Shown here: positions 10,038 through 21,289 of the stretch, piece by piece
Layout: each line of letters starts with the position of its first letter
Numbering within the stretch: the first letter of the stretch is position 1
Assembly (NCBI GenBank): GCA_027924585.1
Contig: BSBM01000636.1
Span: forward strand, 7,518,001-7,582,000
Origin: Larix kaempferi
Lineage: Eukaryota; Streptophyta; Pinopsida; Pinales; Pinaceae
Direction: 5' to 3'
DNA length: 64,000 bases
The notes under the pieces: model-generated
The model's database searches: none
Seen by the model: only the letters and a program-made list of their open reading frames with translations
What the model was told of the DNA's origin: nothing
Translations under genes and position numbers: made by a program

Positions 10038-12279
10038 TATTTTCATGGAATTGAGCTCATTAAGATTCCATTAGGGATTACTACCCTTTTTTACACCCTT
10101 CATAATTTGCATTGCCTTCAAATTGAAGGCCTTCAAATAACCCCTACAAATCACTCAAGTGTTGGTATAAGGGCTCATTTAAGTCTCTTGAGTTCAAAAA
10201 ACTTCACCAGTACCCCTAAGGCACTTACTTTCCTTGACCATGTTCATGACCTTGCTACCCATAATTGATGTGGAAAATTTCCTCATGGAATCCATATCTA
10301 ACCTTGATGCTAAACACCCTTTGAGAAGGTTTGTGTGGTTTTTTGTACATTTTTTTCATGGTGATTGGCCTCAATAAGTTGCTCCAACAACACTTGTAAC
10401 CAACAAAAACTTACATAAAACCCCCTCAAGGGACTAGTGTGATGGAACAATCAATCATTCAACACTCTTGAGATAGAATTTTCCCTTCTCTCTCCTCAAC
10501 CACTACCTCTCTCGTCCTCCAACCCACTATGTACATTCTAACTGCTTACTCTTATTTCACATATTCATCCTTAACCCTCTTTACCAACATTTGATTCCAT
10601 TCACCCTCTCCCACTCCCACCACTTACTCATAGTTAGTGCATCTATTCTCTCCCATTCTTTGAAAGTGAGTTCTAGGACTTAATCCTATGAATTATATGC
10701 TTAGAGTTGAGTTGATTAGTAAATGCATAATATATTAAGCGTTCAATTGTAATTCCGATTCCAAATTTGACTGCGCATTGCAAATGGATTTTGTTAAAAT
10801 GTAAATTAAACTAGTAAGGATGCTTTCTAACTTCAGGAAATTCCAGGATTTAAAATGATTCCATGTTATGTATTCATGTGATGCCATGTGATGCTTGACG
10901 ATGTACTCAGTGTAGATTTAATCAATGTAGATTTATATTTAAGATGTTAAAGCATTAATAATGATTGAGTTGAAGAACACAATTTCTCAAAACCCAAACC
11001 CTAAACTGATTTAGTATGGGTATAACAAACTTTCTAAATATATAAGAATCTATACATGGTTAAAATACAATGTTCTACCACAACATATTTGTTTTGTCTC
11101 TAAGGATGATTAAAATAGAGGTAGTGGAGTCCAAACCAAGGATATATAGCTCTCCTTTTACTCAATATTATCTCCAGGATGGAAAATATGTAATACATAT
11201 TTGAACATGAAACTTCATTTCTTTCTTTACCCAAAAAGCACACTAGGGAACTACATTTTAGTCAACTTTGGGATTCCTTTAGATTTTGCACCATTTCACT
11301 CAATGTGGATGTATTTTGAGAAATTCCAACATGTTCCTAATGTGTTATGAGCCATCTTGCAAACAGTCTAATTAAGGTTCATGTTTCTTGGATGTAACCA
11401 ATTCTCTATAAAACATTTTCCTTCAATTTTGAGCTTTTAGTGTTTTTGCAGGACATGATTAGAAAATTTATACAAGTCATATACATATGAAAATATACAA
11501 AGCAATGCAAATTTATAGATATAGTTGTAAATTAAACATGTAAACCATTGAACACAAAAAATTACAAGAGCTAGTGTTTATTCATGGCCAATGCTAGAGC
11601 TACCAAATTGTTATGTATTCATGCGATGCCATGTCATGCCTGATGATGTACTTTATGGATTATGACTTGGATTGATGGATGTATTGCAAGATGTTTTTAC
11701 GTTACTTATAATGATTGATTAGTTGTATCATGATTGACATTTTTGAATTCATTGTGTATATAATGTATGTAGTGAATCGATTTGGGGGTCATATGTGATG
11801 AATATTGTTTATGTAGTGAATCAATTTTCGGGTCATAACAATATGTAAGAAGACATGTGTGTCATTGAAAAACTCTAAAATACAACATCTGGGTAGAGTC
11901 AAAATACAAAATACACAATACTTGCATAGATACTAAACATCAATGTAGATTTTATATATAGTTGAAATACTTTTAGTACAATATATACATATAGCATGTG
12001 GCTGCCATGATAAAATATATAAATGACAGGTCACTGTTTTAGAATAGAATCAACATGCTCAAGCATTTTCTTCCCATAAGTACAACTAGGATCCAAAATC
12101 AATCTTCCTTTTTTTTCCCTAACGTAGATCGAGCATGCCTATACCTAGGATCAGTGTTCATCTTTGAAGTCTGCAAGTCAAAGAACAATTCTAATGATTA
12201 GTTATGATCTTGATTTTAGTAAGTTTAAATAAAACTCAAAAAGTCACTTACTAATCACTAATTTACATCAACCACACCC
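10038..12279. other. AT-rich intergenic DNA with one split short repeat
   Basis: No coding sequence recognised. 10440-10670 is pyrimidine-rich (CTCTCTCCTCAACCACTACC-type). A motif of about 45 bp, GTTATGTATTCATG.GATGCCATGT..., occurs at about 10863-10910 and again at 11612-11655 in the same orientation. A second small duplication, GTAGTGAATC.ATTT..GGGTCATA, occurs at about 11769 and 11814. These may be ends or internal repeats of an eroded element, which I cannot delimit. Confidence 0.45.
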
Positions 12280-12299
12280 TATCCATATGAGGTATGGGT

Positions 12300-12685
12300 G
12301 ACTGTCTCGACCTTGACCACTTCTTCATCTAATTCACCCTCCAACAACCTATTACACCATTTCCTAACCAACATTGACCATTTCCACAAACCAAGGCGCC
12401 CTCGTAACCACATTTGACCACTTCTCTCCTTTAAAATTTGAATTTTGTCCTTAAGTTTGAATTTGGGTTCATTAGCTTCCATGTTGAAAGGAAACACTTG
12501 CATTACGTGGTTGGCATCATTAATTTACCACTTGGGCGTCCCTTTGACTTGTTCACTATTAAATACACCTCCCTTATTCATCATTTGGCCCCTATTCACA
12601 CTATGGACCAATTTTACATCAATTTAAATAATTTTCCTAGGTGACCTTGGCCAATTTTCCATAGGCCAAAATTGGGGACATGAAA
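12300..12685 (-). repeat. Element 1 3' LTR remnant
   Basis: Matches 17462-17835 over about 375 bp with roughly 8% mismatches by eye, including ACCAACATTGACCATTTCC and TTAAATACACCTCCCTTATT. Similarity stops at CTTGACCAC (12312/17462). The outer end reads GGGGACATGAAA where the right copy has GGGGACATGACA, so the terminal CA has decayed. Confidence 0.85.
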
Positions 12686-12700
12686 GTCCTCCCCTCCTAA
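12686..12700 (-). promoter_or_regulatory. Polypurine tract of element 1
   Basis: On the minus strand TTAGGAGGGGAGGAC lies immediately 5' of the 3' LTR, the normal position for the plus-strand DNA synthesis primer of a retroelement. The sequence just upstream on that strand (GAGGACGAGCAA) is a common landmark at the 3' end of plant gypsy coding regions. Confidence 0.8.
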
Positions 12701-13304
12701 GATTGCTCGTCCTCGAGCAATTTGGAGTGGATTAAATCATACCAATCAATCTCATGAATACCTGCCTCAATAATGTAGCCACACTGAATCTCATCATGGT
12801 TCTCTGAAAAAAAAACTGCATGGAAGTGAACATGTATATGCAACCAATGCATGCTCCTGCAAACCAACAGATATGAATACATCATCATCAATCCTCCAAG
12901 GAAACAACCATTCACAATATTTCACGTGAAAGATTATGAACATAACTGGAATGCGCATCAACTGGGCCTAGAAATCGCCAACTACACCTTGAGAGAAATC
13001 ATGGATTCTCCCAAAGAATATATCCATCTGCTACCACCATCCAACCTTGTACTTAGTGTGAAAACTAAGCAAAAATGATACCAGGATCCCAAATGATCCA
13101 CAAAAACAAAAAATGCAAGATACTACATCCTCCAATGCACCATGCAAGAAAACCACATGTACATCTGAATAAGTGTTCCCCATGTAGGAAACTAGAACAT
13201 GATACAATGTAGATGAACTCATGTGAATAAATGTTGAATTGCTCCATCAATTCAACATGAAAATAACTGCTCCAAAGACAAGCAATGCTAGGGTCCCATT
13301 GCTT

Positions 13305-14111
13305 TCATTTCATCCCCATCAGTGAGAATGTCACCCAACAAAACTCCTTGGGAAAAATTATGCCTAGATACCATTGCCTCCACTGCAAGGATCCATGTGG
13401 CAGTGTCAAAGGTGGAAACTTGACATCCCAAGGAGTGTCGGGATCCCACTGTATAGAATGTATCCTCCCCACATCCTCCCAAACATCATCTATGTAGAGG
13501 CTAGCACCATGAAAGGTAATAGGAAGGATAGCAAGAACATCATGAAGAATGCCTAGAGTATACAAACTGAATAGAAGTATGTCATCCTCCAAGCTAGGCT
13601 GAAACATAGAGAGACTATCCATAATGAAATATGCATCCTCAAGGTAGGGCCGAATCAAAAGGAGGCCATCCATCATGAAATACATCTCCAAAGAATAAGT
13701 CCGAACCTCAACAAGTATCTCCAAAATCATAGGAAGGTTCTTATGTGCCCAATGAACACAAGAATCAAGGATGAAATCAATAAAGCTCAAGTGATAAGGG
13801 TGAAAATCCCATGTCCAACCATAAGAACGGTAGGCATCATCCAATAAATAAAGATGCAAATGCTGCTCATAGGAAAATGATACATCAAATAAATCTCCAA
13901 GAATGCAAGCGGGAAATACAAACATGTGTCTCCTCATCCAACGAGGGAATGGAAGTACACTCCAATCAAATGATCCAAGGAGAAAGAAAAGTGCTTCCCC
14001 ATGTGAACTCATCCATTGGCTCAACTCTCTACCATTGATCCAAGGGTGAAAACCTCCATCATATGATCCACTAAATGAAGATAGGTGGAAATCCAATGCA
14101 CCTATATACAT
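13305..14111 (-). pseudogene. Element 1 downstream ORF, 268 aa, unrecognised
   Basis: The longest open frame in element 1. It is rich in aromatic, Leu, His and acidic residues and has no retroviral protease, polymerase or integrase signature. It contains a local tandem repeat of about 19 residues (SLEMYFMMDGLLLIRPYLE, then DAYFIMDSLSMFQPSLEDD). The tail holds SIQWDPDTPWDVKF. A similar WDPGI word occurs on the minus strand of the related element 2 near 33100, so part of this region may be conserved in the family. It overlaps the end of the upstream frame by 10 bp in a different register. Whether it is translated is unknown. Confidence 0.4.
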
Positions 14112-15391
14112 GGAGGCATATGATGCCTCAACTGTTGTTGGGAAGGGAATGGTGAAATCAAATCAATTGGAGCAAATGTAGGAGCCTCTTGCTCCTCCTC
14201 AGGCACCAACAAGAAGAAACCCTTCATCCAATGTTCACCCTCAAATGAGTAGGATGAGGAAGGATGAACCAAATCTCTGCAACAAGTATCCACCAAAGGT
14301 GTGGATGCATCAACTCCAACAAGGGTTGGTCCAACACTAAGGAGCTCTTCTGACTCTTCAATGGAAAGAGTACTCACTCCATGAGAGAGCTCAGTTTCGC
14401 TCTGGCAAGTGACATGTGATTGGAATTCATCATATGCATCCAAAAACTCCTCAAGCACATGCATGTCATCATGCACCTCATGGACCACCATCTCATGAGG
14501 TTCCTCCATAGAAATCTGAATGCCATCAACCAAGGGAGAATGGATGACTGGAATGTAGGAGGGAATATGTGATCTTTACAATTCTTGATGAAGTTGCTCT
14601 ATCTGCTTCTGAGACTCTAAGAGGGAACTTTGAGTGCATCTCAAAGAATTTTGGGTGGCCATCAACTCATCATTGAGCTTGCAAATATCCTCATCATCCT
14701 TCAAGGATTCTCCATGCAACATATGTACAAGCTCATACAAGTGATATTTGTCAGAAAGCATGTATGAAAAATTACCTTGGATTGCAGACATTTATCTTTG
14801 GATCTTCTCAATGGATTTAAGGAAAGATGAATCTTCCAATGAAGCAACTCTCCAACATAGATTTGATACTAAATCATGAGTTTCATGGAGAATGCGTAAG
14901 GTCTTCTTGATCTTATTTTCACCCAACTGCAACGTCCCAACTAGGTAGGAAGGCTCATGAGAGTGAACCTCCTCCTCATCAAACAATGGATCAACCTCAT
15001 GAAGCTCATGTGGTGATGGTGAGATCGATCCTGGGACCTCTTCTTCTACTACAAGATCTTCATCATCTTCAAGCACAAGGGAACTTGCGCTTGTAGTAAT
15101 TTCCTTAATATAAATCTCTATGTCACCAACATACAGGGATGGACATCCATTAGTAGATGTCTCCATGCAATATTGGTACCCATCCATAGGAACCTCCTCA
15201 ACCCTTAGGAACCCATGAATAGGAACTCCACCATGATACCCATCAGTAGGTATTACATCACAATATCCATCAGTAGATGCCCTTCCAAAGCTTGGGCACT
15301 CATCAATAGCACTCATCAATAAGTACCTCATCATGCCACCCATTAGTAAGTGTCTCAGAAGTGCTTGAGAAACCATCATTAGTTGCTCCAT
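14102..15391 (-). pseudogene. Element 1 central ORF, family-specific protein, interrupted
   Basis: One minus-strand frame runs from 15391 to 14102, broken by TAA at 14792 and another stop near 14575. Its middle matches element 2 in order. LYVGDIEI corresponds to LYIGDIEI, and an acidic DEDLVVEEE stretch follows in both. PSPHELHEVDPL corresponds to QSPLELHCEFDL, HETHDLVSNLCWRVASLE to HYTTALVSNYCWRFATME, and KSIEKIQR-stop-MSAIQGN to KYLEAIQKAMPDIKGN. A helical, probably coiled-coil segment and MEEPHEM/MEEPHV follow. The first stop therefore interrupts a conserved reading frame. Residues near 15130-15330 contain degenerate TDGY/MDGY repeats. It does not resemble gag, protease, reverse transcriptase or integrase to me. 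Confidence 0.6.
15120..15365 (-). repeat. CATCAGTAGATG-type minisatellite inside the element 1 ORF
   Basis: Words of the form CCATCAGTAGATG / CCCATCAGTAGGT / CATCAATAAGTAC recur about seven times at 20-45 bp spacing. On the minus strand they encode degenerate STDGY / PTDGY / PMDGY repeats. Element 2 keeps only one equivalent (SADGCSSLY), so the array probably expanded in element 1. Confidence 0.6.
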
Positions 15392-15502
15392 GATCCAGAT
15401 TCACAATAGGAGCTTCCTCTGGATGATCCTCTTCAATGATTGGGGATGGATTTGAGATGCTCATCCTTTTCCTCCTTGTATGAGCAAGCACAACATGATT
15501 CC

Positions 15503-16041
15503 TCATGTGCATGCACAACTTCCTATGCATAGGTGCTTTTGATTCCTTGATGATCTATCTAACTTCTGATGGAGCTTCACATTTGGTCCTCCTTTCTTCT
15601 CCTTTACTTTAAGAGGTGCAACAACTTGGCTTGCTTCCCTTCTCCTTTGATGACTTATTTTTAATCCAACAATGCTCCGCCAAATTTTGTTCTTCCCTTT
15701 TAGATTCAACATGGCTTGTACCACTTCCTTCAAATAAAATTTGAGTCTTTCCTTTAGAGGTACTCTCTCATCTGCCTCAAATATTGTGATATATTCTTGA
15801 GACATTGTATTGATTCTTCTAGAGTAGGATCCTTTCTTTTTGGTGAGGGAGGAAGGAAAGTGGGTAACATTATCCCATCAATGATTTCAAACTTAGGGGG
15901 AGTAGGCCTTCTGCCTCCAATGTATACAATGTGACACATACCTTTCTCACACATAGCATTATCATATGAACATGGTACTTACTCCTCATACTCATATTCC
16001 TCTTCATCCCATTCGAAATATTCTTCTTCATACCAAGACAT
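15503..16041 (-). pseudogene. Element 1 5' coding region, frameshifted
   Basis: The likely start is the ATG at 16041-16039, about 50 bp after the primer-binding site, in the context GCAGCCATG. It opens MSWYEEEYFEWDEEEYEYEE and then hits a stop. Element 2 uses the same context (GCAGCCATG) and the same FEWD followed by acidic residues, which supports this start in both. Coding similarity continues in shifted frames: VYIGGRRPTPPKFEIIDG (15954-15754), then a Lys/Arg-rich segment (15805-15503). At least two frameshifts separate this from the central frame. In an intact element this position would hold gag, but no Retrotrans_gag signature or CCHC knuckle is visible. Confidence 0.45.
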
Positions 16042-16092
16042 GGCTGCAAATATTCTTCAATGGATGATCCAATGCACAGGTGCAAGGACCAT

Positions 16093-16104
16093 GCTCAGAT
16101 ACCA
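16093..16104 (-). promoter_or_regulatory. Primer-binding site of element 1 (tRNA-iMet type)
   Basis: The minus strand reads TGGTATCTGAGC one base after the LTR end, matching the usual plant retroelement site TGGTATCAGAGC (complement of the initiator tRNA-Met 3' end) with one mismatch. It fixes the orientation of the element and the inner edge of the 5' LTR. Confidence 0.85.
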
Positions 16105-16105
16105 C

Positions 16106-17835
16106 TGTAATGTACCAAAATCAGAAATTTGGCACACTAGCTCCAAAGACTCAAAACTAGGCCAAATAGGGTTAGGTTCAAGGGTGAAGAAAGCTTGGGG
16201 GAACACTTGGGATGGTTACTAACCTCTGTTATGTAGGTTTTGTAGGTTTATGACAGGCCATCAAGGTGTATGAAACATGGACAAGGAATCTACATCGCCA
16301 GAGGCAGATTCTCTGGGTGCATCATGCCCATGATGGTCACAAGGACCACGTGGTTGTGAGTCCCCAAGACTTATGTGGAAAACCAACGACTTCCGATGCA
16401 CTTTGGATGCATCTTGACTCTAGTTAGAATCCCACACTACTGCAGAAAGTATTAGGAACACAAATCAAGGAGGCTTTAGCTTTCATAAGTGATTAGGAGG
16501 TGATTTGCCACACTAGGACTATTCAGTTGGAATACTTTGGAGGTAACTCAAACCATACCCATGGCTCAAAAATTATGAAATAAATTTTGTCGACGATCTC
16601 GATGGTGTCCCACCTACCTGTAACACTTTACAAAATTGGATTTGGATCTCTGAATCTCAAGATATGGCTCAACCAATGAAAATAGTCCAATTTACTAGGC
16701 CTAAGCGGTTTTTCAAGCGTCCCCAAATCATACCCAGAGATCCCAATTTACTAAAACAATGACTGATATGGACCCTAACTGACCTCAGGGACCTGTAGCA
16801 ACTGACCAAATATAATTTTGAGTTTCTGCAAGTCTCTGTGGAGAAGGTGTGGCCAAAACAGTAAAAGCTAGTTAAATTGACTAGTGAAAGAGCAAGGGAG
16901 AATTGGTGTATAGGGAGGGAAGATAGAATCTGAATATTGGACTTTTGATCTGTAACATATGCCTGTAGAATGTATGCAAAAATATTCAGAACCATCAAGT
17001 ACATCTTTCACAACACATTAGTCACATATATTCATCATGATATACACATCTAACCATTGCATCAAAACAATAACCAATGGGAGCAAGAGCTCATTGAATC
17101 CTTTATTATGAAGCAAAATTATGGGAGTACATAGATGATAATGTGAAATGAATTTAAGCTCTATGATAACGGTTGAATGGCTAGTTGAATACACAACTAG
17201 AATAGTAGAGATTAGGGGCCCATCACCCTCTTGGTATGCAAGGGGAGCATCACCCAAGCATGAGTAGCCTAAGCAACTCAACGATAATTAGAATAATCAA
17301 CAAGCTAAATCCCAAATGAGCCATGGACCATCCTTTTATGCTTGCTCCTTGACCTCCAAAACCATGCTCCAAAACCATGGGCAACCCAAAACCATGCACA
17401 AAAACCATGGGAAGTAACAAAACCCTTGATTCCTTCCACATGAGCCACATTCAATGTACCACTTGACCACTTTTTCATCTAATTTGCCCTCCAACAACCT
17501 ATTAGACCATTTCCTAACCAACATTGACCATTTCCACAAACCAAGGTGCCATCCTAACTACCTTTGACCACTTCTCTCCTTTCATATTTGAATTTGGTCC
17601 TTAAGTTTGAATTTGGGTTCATTAGCTTCCATGTTTTAAGGAAACGCTTGCATTAGGTGGTTGGCATCATAAATTTACCACTTGAGCTTCCCTTTGACTT
17701 GTTCACTATTAAATACACCTCCCTTATTCATCATTTGGCCCCTATTCACACTTTGGACCAATTTTACATCAATTTAAATAATTTGCCTAGGTGACCTTGG
17801 TCAATTTTCCATAGGCCAAAATTGGGGACATGACA
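16106..17835 (-). repeat. Element 1 5' LTR, 1730 bp
   Basis: Begins TGTAATGTACC on the plus strand and ends GGGGACATGACA, giving inverted TG...CA termini. The outer part is repeated at 12300-12685. An internal block near 16376-16400 (TGTGGAAAACCAACGACTTCC) resembles the matching block of element 2 LTRs (TATGGAAAACCAAGGATTTC near 29920). The five bases after the outer end are AAAGG. Short ORFs inside are not conserved. Confidence 0.85.
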
Positions 17836-18140
17836 AAAGGCGAGAAACTTGATTGTAAGAAGAGATTATTTTTCTCTCATGTCTAGAATTAGTTTGAGGA
17901 CGAAGAATTTAGCACAAATTATCTTCTTGAAATTTCATTCGTGAGACACCTTACTCACTTCAATTATTAACCTCATGTGTATTTTAGGAAGTCAATCATT
18001 TTTACAACAATGTGTAGTATGCATGCATCTAATGAAAGATTCATTATTGAATGTTTTGATAGAGTTTGTACTTGACATTCCATTAGAGCATGCAATTTCT
18101 TTTGGGCATTCGAGCTAGTTCTTGTCCTTTTCATCACAAT
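17836..18140. other. Non-coding spacer, nothing recognised
   Basis: AT-rich DNA between element 1 and the next reading frames. No repeat, ORF or RNA gene is visible. Confidence 0.4.
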
Positions 18141-18591
18141 CTATACATTATTGCAATCCACAATACCCATAAGTGGATATTGCAGTTGCAAAGGTTGTGC
18201 TTCTATTGCATTCCACAAATTGACCTTAATCTCCTTTGCTTTTTCCTCTAATATCACCTCTAATGGAACACCATGAAGGCCAACCATGTGGATCACGATC
18301 CATCTATGGAGAGAACCTTTCAGTAGAAAAAATTTCTCACAATTAATTAAGTCATTCTTGATACTGAATGCATTACCACCTAGTGGAGGAAAGTGCACTA
18401 CATCTTCTTCTTAAACATTTGAAATTGATCCCAAGGGAATATAATTTGGCTCCATAGAATACTAATGGAGCAAATTTTCCTTTTTCTCTCATGAAATCAA
18501 GGTTGTGATTATTGTTCTTTAATAGTCGAGTTAAACCTTCTAGTTTATTAATATCTTTAACATTTAGGATAGACCATGTTTTGTCATCCAA
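18141..18591 (-). pseudogene. Unrecognised broken reading frame(s)
   Basis: Two overlapping minus-strand frames (18591-18373 and 18398-18141) look like one ancestral coding stretch with a frameshift near 18380. The first reads DDKTWSILNVKDINKLEGLTRLL...GKFAPLVFYGAKLYSLGINF. The second continues with LHRWIVIHMVGLHGVPLEVI and EEKAKEIKVNLWNAIEAQP. Composition is protein-like (mixed hydrophobic and charged), but I do not recognise a family. No intron signals or flanking coding exons are obvious. It may be a relic of a host gene or of a transposon. Confidence 0.3.
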
Positions 18592-18599
18592 TATTGTGT

Positions 18600-19890
18600 T
18601 TATTGGCCAATGTATTTATAAGTTGCGAATTTGCAGCAAGGATGAGAAATTGTCACGAGGCAATTGTAATTCCTTCACTAACACATCAAATGAGAGAAGT
18701 TCCAACCTCTTTCCTTTAATACTATTATGCTCACCCACAAGAATGTGGTCTATCGGAAAGCAACATAGTGACCGAACTTGTATTAACATGGAGACCTAGG
18801 TTCAAGTCCCTGAATGGATATGATTGTAAATACAACCTTGTAAATATAAAAAGTATCTCTCAACATATAAAACAAATACTATTATGCTCATCCATATTTG
18901 TGACCAGACTTGTGACTATAAAATCTCCTTGCTTTGAACATCTATGCAACAATTTGACTTTCTAAGGTATTGATGTTGACATAGTATCTCATGCAATATT
19001 TTTATGATTGACTAATTAAAATCAATACAATATGCGTATACCTCTTAATGCAGGAGTCAATGTAATCTCTCATTTGAAAACTTTAATAATGTTCACGCCA
19101 ACACAAACAAGTTTGATGTTGTTTTTATGTAAATTCATTTTATCTAGAAACGTTATTCCCTCCATTAACATGAAACCATCCAATATCAATTCCATAATAG
19201 TCTAGAACAAAGTATTCCAAAATACATTATTGCTAATTTACAACAACAAGACGTGTTACTAGAATTTTACATTATTGATGATCGACAACAATAGAGACAT
19301 GTGTTACTAGAATTTTTTTTACACGTGAGTGAGATTTTTCATAATACAAGTGCCTTGCGTAAAACACATATCTACATTTTTTAAACATTGGAATCTAAAT
19401 TTTATCAATAACCTCTCAACTTAACAAAATAAAAATATATATAAAATCCAAGAAACAATACCATACATAGAACCAAACCAATAAGTTTGAAAGCACAACT
19501 GCACTTATTACAATCATGGCAATTACTAAAAAAAAATATAAACATAGCCACAAACAACAACTGTAATTATCTAATTCATATGTTTAGTAACCAACTTGAG
19601 ATCAATATAGCATGTTTAAAGATCAAGAGCGATTTATTATATATTTCTAGTCATTTGTTCCCCACCATCTCTAAAATCACCATGGTTTTTGCAATGGAAA
19701 ATACTTAGCTAAACGTAAAAAAAAATGGATTCCTCATTTATAGTTTTTTTTTATTCCTCATTTATATTTTTTTTTAATATTTATTATTATTATTAATAAA
19801 TTAAGTTTTCAAATTTATATTTATAATTTAATAATCTTTTTACATAAACAAAAATTATTTTAAATTATTTTCATTTTAACTTTTAAAAAA
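18600..19890. other. AT-rich spacer without recognised genes
   Basis: Short ORFs of 65-95 codons are low-complexity and unsupported. A small duplication, GTGTTACTAGAATTTT, occurs near 19252 and 19301. Poly-T and TTATTATTATTAATAAATTAA tracts occur at 19740-19800. Confidence 0.4.
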
Positions 19891-19894
19891 CCCC

Positions 19895-20345
19895 TTATCT
19901 AAGTCACAATGGTGTCTATTGTTTTAATCATATTCACATTTTTCATTATGAAGGAAAATTGGATGAGGAACACCTAATTACACATTATTAGTAATCATGT
20001 TTGGCCAGCCTGTGACCGTATCCAAAATTTGTTATTTAATTTTAGATAACCAATTTTACTTGGATAAATATCATTTTAAATTATTTACTTTTTATAAAAA
20101 TTTAAGTCAAAATGGTATTTATTGTTTTAACCATATTTTCATTTATGGTTTTAATCATATTAAGAAAATTGGATAAGGAATACCTAATTACACACATTAT
20201 TAGTAATCATGTTTGGCCATCCTATGACCATAACAAGATAAAAATATTAAAATTTTATATATTCAAAATTTGTTATTTAATTTAAATAACCAATTTTACT
20301 TGGATAAATATTACTTTAAATTATTTGTTTGTTTTTTTAAAATAA
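19895..20345. repeat. Degenerate ~212-240-bp tandem duplication, AT-rich
   Basis: Two ordered copies share, in the same order, AAGTCA.AATGGT.T.TATTGTTTTAA, GAAAATTGGAT.AGGAA.ACCTAATTACAC, TTATTAGTAATCATGTTTGG, AATTTGTTATTTAATTT and ACCAATTTTACTTGGATAAA. GTAATCATGT occurs at 19991 and 20203 (212 bp apart) and GTTATTTAAT at 20031 and 20272 (241 bp), implying an internal indel of about 29 bp. A third partial start appears after 20300. Confidence 0.75.
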
Positions 20346-20589
20346 AATAAAATTTAAGTTTATTGTTTTAAAATTAAAAAGCAAATTTATAAATTTGTGA
20401 AGTGTGTGTATATATATAAGATTGGAGCTTTCTATGTGCCCTTGGTCTATGTGCTCGAGCACTTGCTAGATGAGAAAATTCCAAGGTAATTAATTTTTGG
20501 AAATATATTTTTGGTCGAAAAACTTTTTATCCGAAAAAAATTTCGGCCAAAAACATATCATTATATATCGACAATTGTTGTCGCTTTCG

Positions 20590-20830
20590 ATCATTTCGCC
20601 ACCCTGCATACTGTATCCACCACTCTACATCTGCCACCCTGTGTTATCGATCTGGCCACCCTTCGTTATCGATTCTACACCCTGCGTGATCGATCTGGCA
20701 CCCTTATGTTCGACTTTGAGGTCATTGAGCAGCAAATCCACTCTATGTGATCGGTCCAACACCCTTATGTTCGAATTTGTGGCCATTAAGCAGCAGATTT
20801 GCAGGGCCGACCAGGAGATTGGGGGTTTGT
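20590..20830. repeat. Short imperfect repeats around CGATCTGGC.ACCCT
   Basis: CACCCT...ATCGATCTGGC recurs around 20640, 20670 and 20695, and ACCCTTATGTTCGA.TTTG.GG.CATTGAGCAGCA occurs at about 20701 and 20761 (60 bp apart). Two overlapping plus-strand frames span it but look like repeat translations rather than a gene. Confidence 0.5.
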
Positions 20831-20890
20831 TGCTTCATTTGAAAGGTTAGCTTCGTTGCTTGGTAATAATTGTCGTTCATTCATTGATTT

Positions 20891-21002
20891 GTTTGAAAGG
20901 ATAACTATGTGTAATTGTTATATTGTTTTAGTAAATAAGAGGGATCGTTTGAAAGGATAACTATGTGTAATTGTTATATTGTTTTAGTAAATAAGAGGGA
21001 TC
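20891..21002. repeat. 56-bp exact tandem duplication
   Basis: GTTTGAAAGGATAACTATGT... runs 20891-20946 and is repeated exactly at 20947-21002. The second copy lies at the 5' edge of the unrecognised exon-like ORF, supplying its in-frame ATG. Confidence 0.9.
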
Positions 21003-21286
21003 TTTGTTTATGGAAATTAGAAAGAGATGGAGAGAGCCATGCATGGTCAAAATCACAGGCAGTTCTTGAGTATCTTAATGAGATGGTGCATAATAGAGAG
21101 GACTTCATAACCATGAAAGTTGCTGTGAACAGTAGTGGGTGGATTCTGGGGGTGGTACCCAATAAGAAAATGGCGTTGTTTGATGAAGAAGGGAGATTAG
21201 TGTGGAATTTTGAAGGTGAACAACTGGATATTTTGGTGTGTAATTATGTAATTGTTATATTGTTTCATTTGTCGGAAAAAAATTGA
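20963..21286 (+). CDS. Hypothetical exon-like ORF, 107 aa
   Basis: The frame from about residue 13 on has a balanced, protein-like composition (LCLWKLERDGESHAWSK, then EDFITMKVAVNSSGWILGVV and KKMALFDEEGRLVWNFEGEQ). The alternating hydrophobic pattern suggests a beta-rich domain. Coding quality falls after ...QLDILV, where GTGTGTAATT could be a splice donor near 21237. The first dozen residues come from the 56-bp duplication and are probably not coding. No partner exons were found on either side. I do not recognise the family; it may be one exon of a host gene or an isolated remnant. Confidence 0.35.
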   Translation: MCNCYIVLVNKRDLCLWKLERDGESHAWSKSQAVLEYLNEMVHNREDFITMKVAVNSSGWILGVVPNKKMALFDEEGRLVWNFEGEQLDILVCNYVIVILFHLSEKN

Positions 21287-21289
21287 ATC

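Larger units (their letters stand above)
12285..17835 (-). mobile_element. Gypsy-type non-autonomous LTR element 1, minus strand, left LTR truncated
   Basis: The two LTRs are direct repeats: a full right copy (16106-17835) and the outer 375-400 bp of a left copy (about 12300-12685). Reading on the minus strand, the right (5') LTR is followed by a primer-binding site, the coding region, a polypurine tract and the remaining 3' LTR. The LTR termini are TGTAATGTACC and GGGGACATGACA. The left LTR loses similarity near 12311, so its other 1.3 kb was deleted or replaced, and no left target duplication survives. The interior (about 3.4 kb) contains no protease, reverse transcriptase or integrase motif. 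It shares LTR ends, start context and protein-level similarity with the element at 29637-38106, so the two are one family. Confidence 0.85.

Noticed and set aside
12285-17835. Reverse transcriptase or integrase in element 1
   Set aside because: No YVDD/FADD, HHCC, DDE or DSG-type motif is found in any minus-strand frame.
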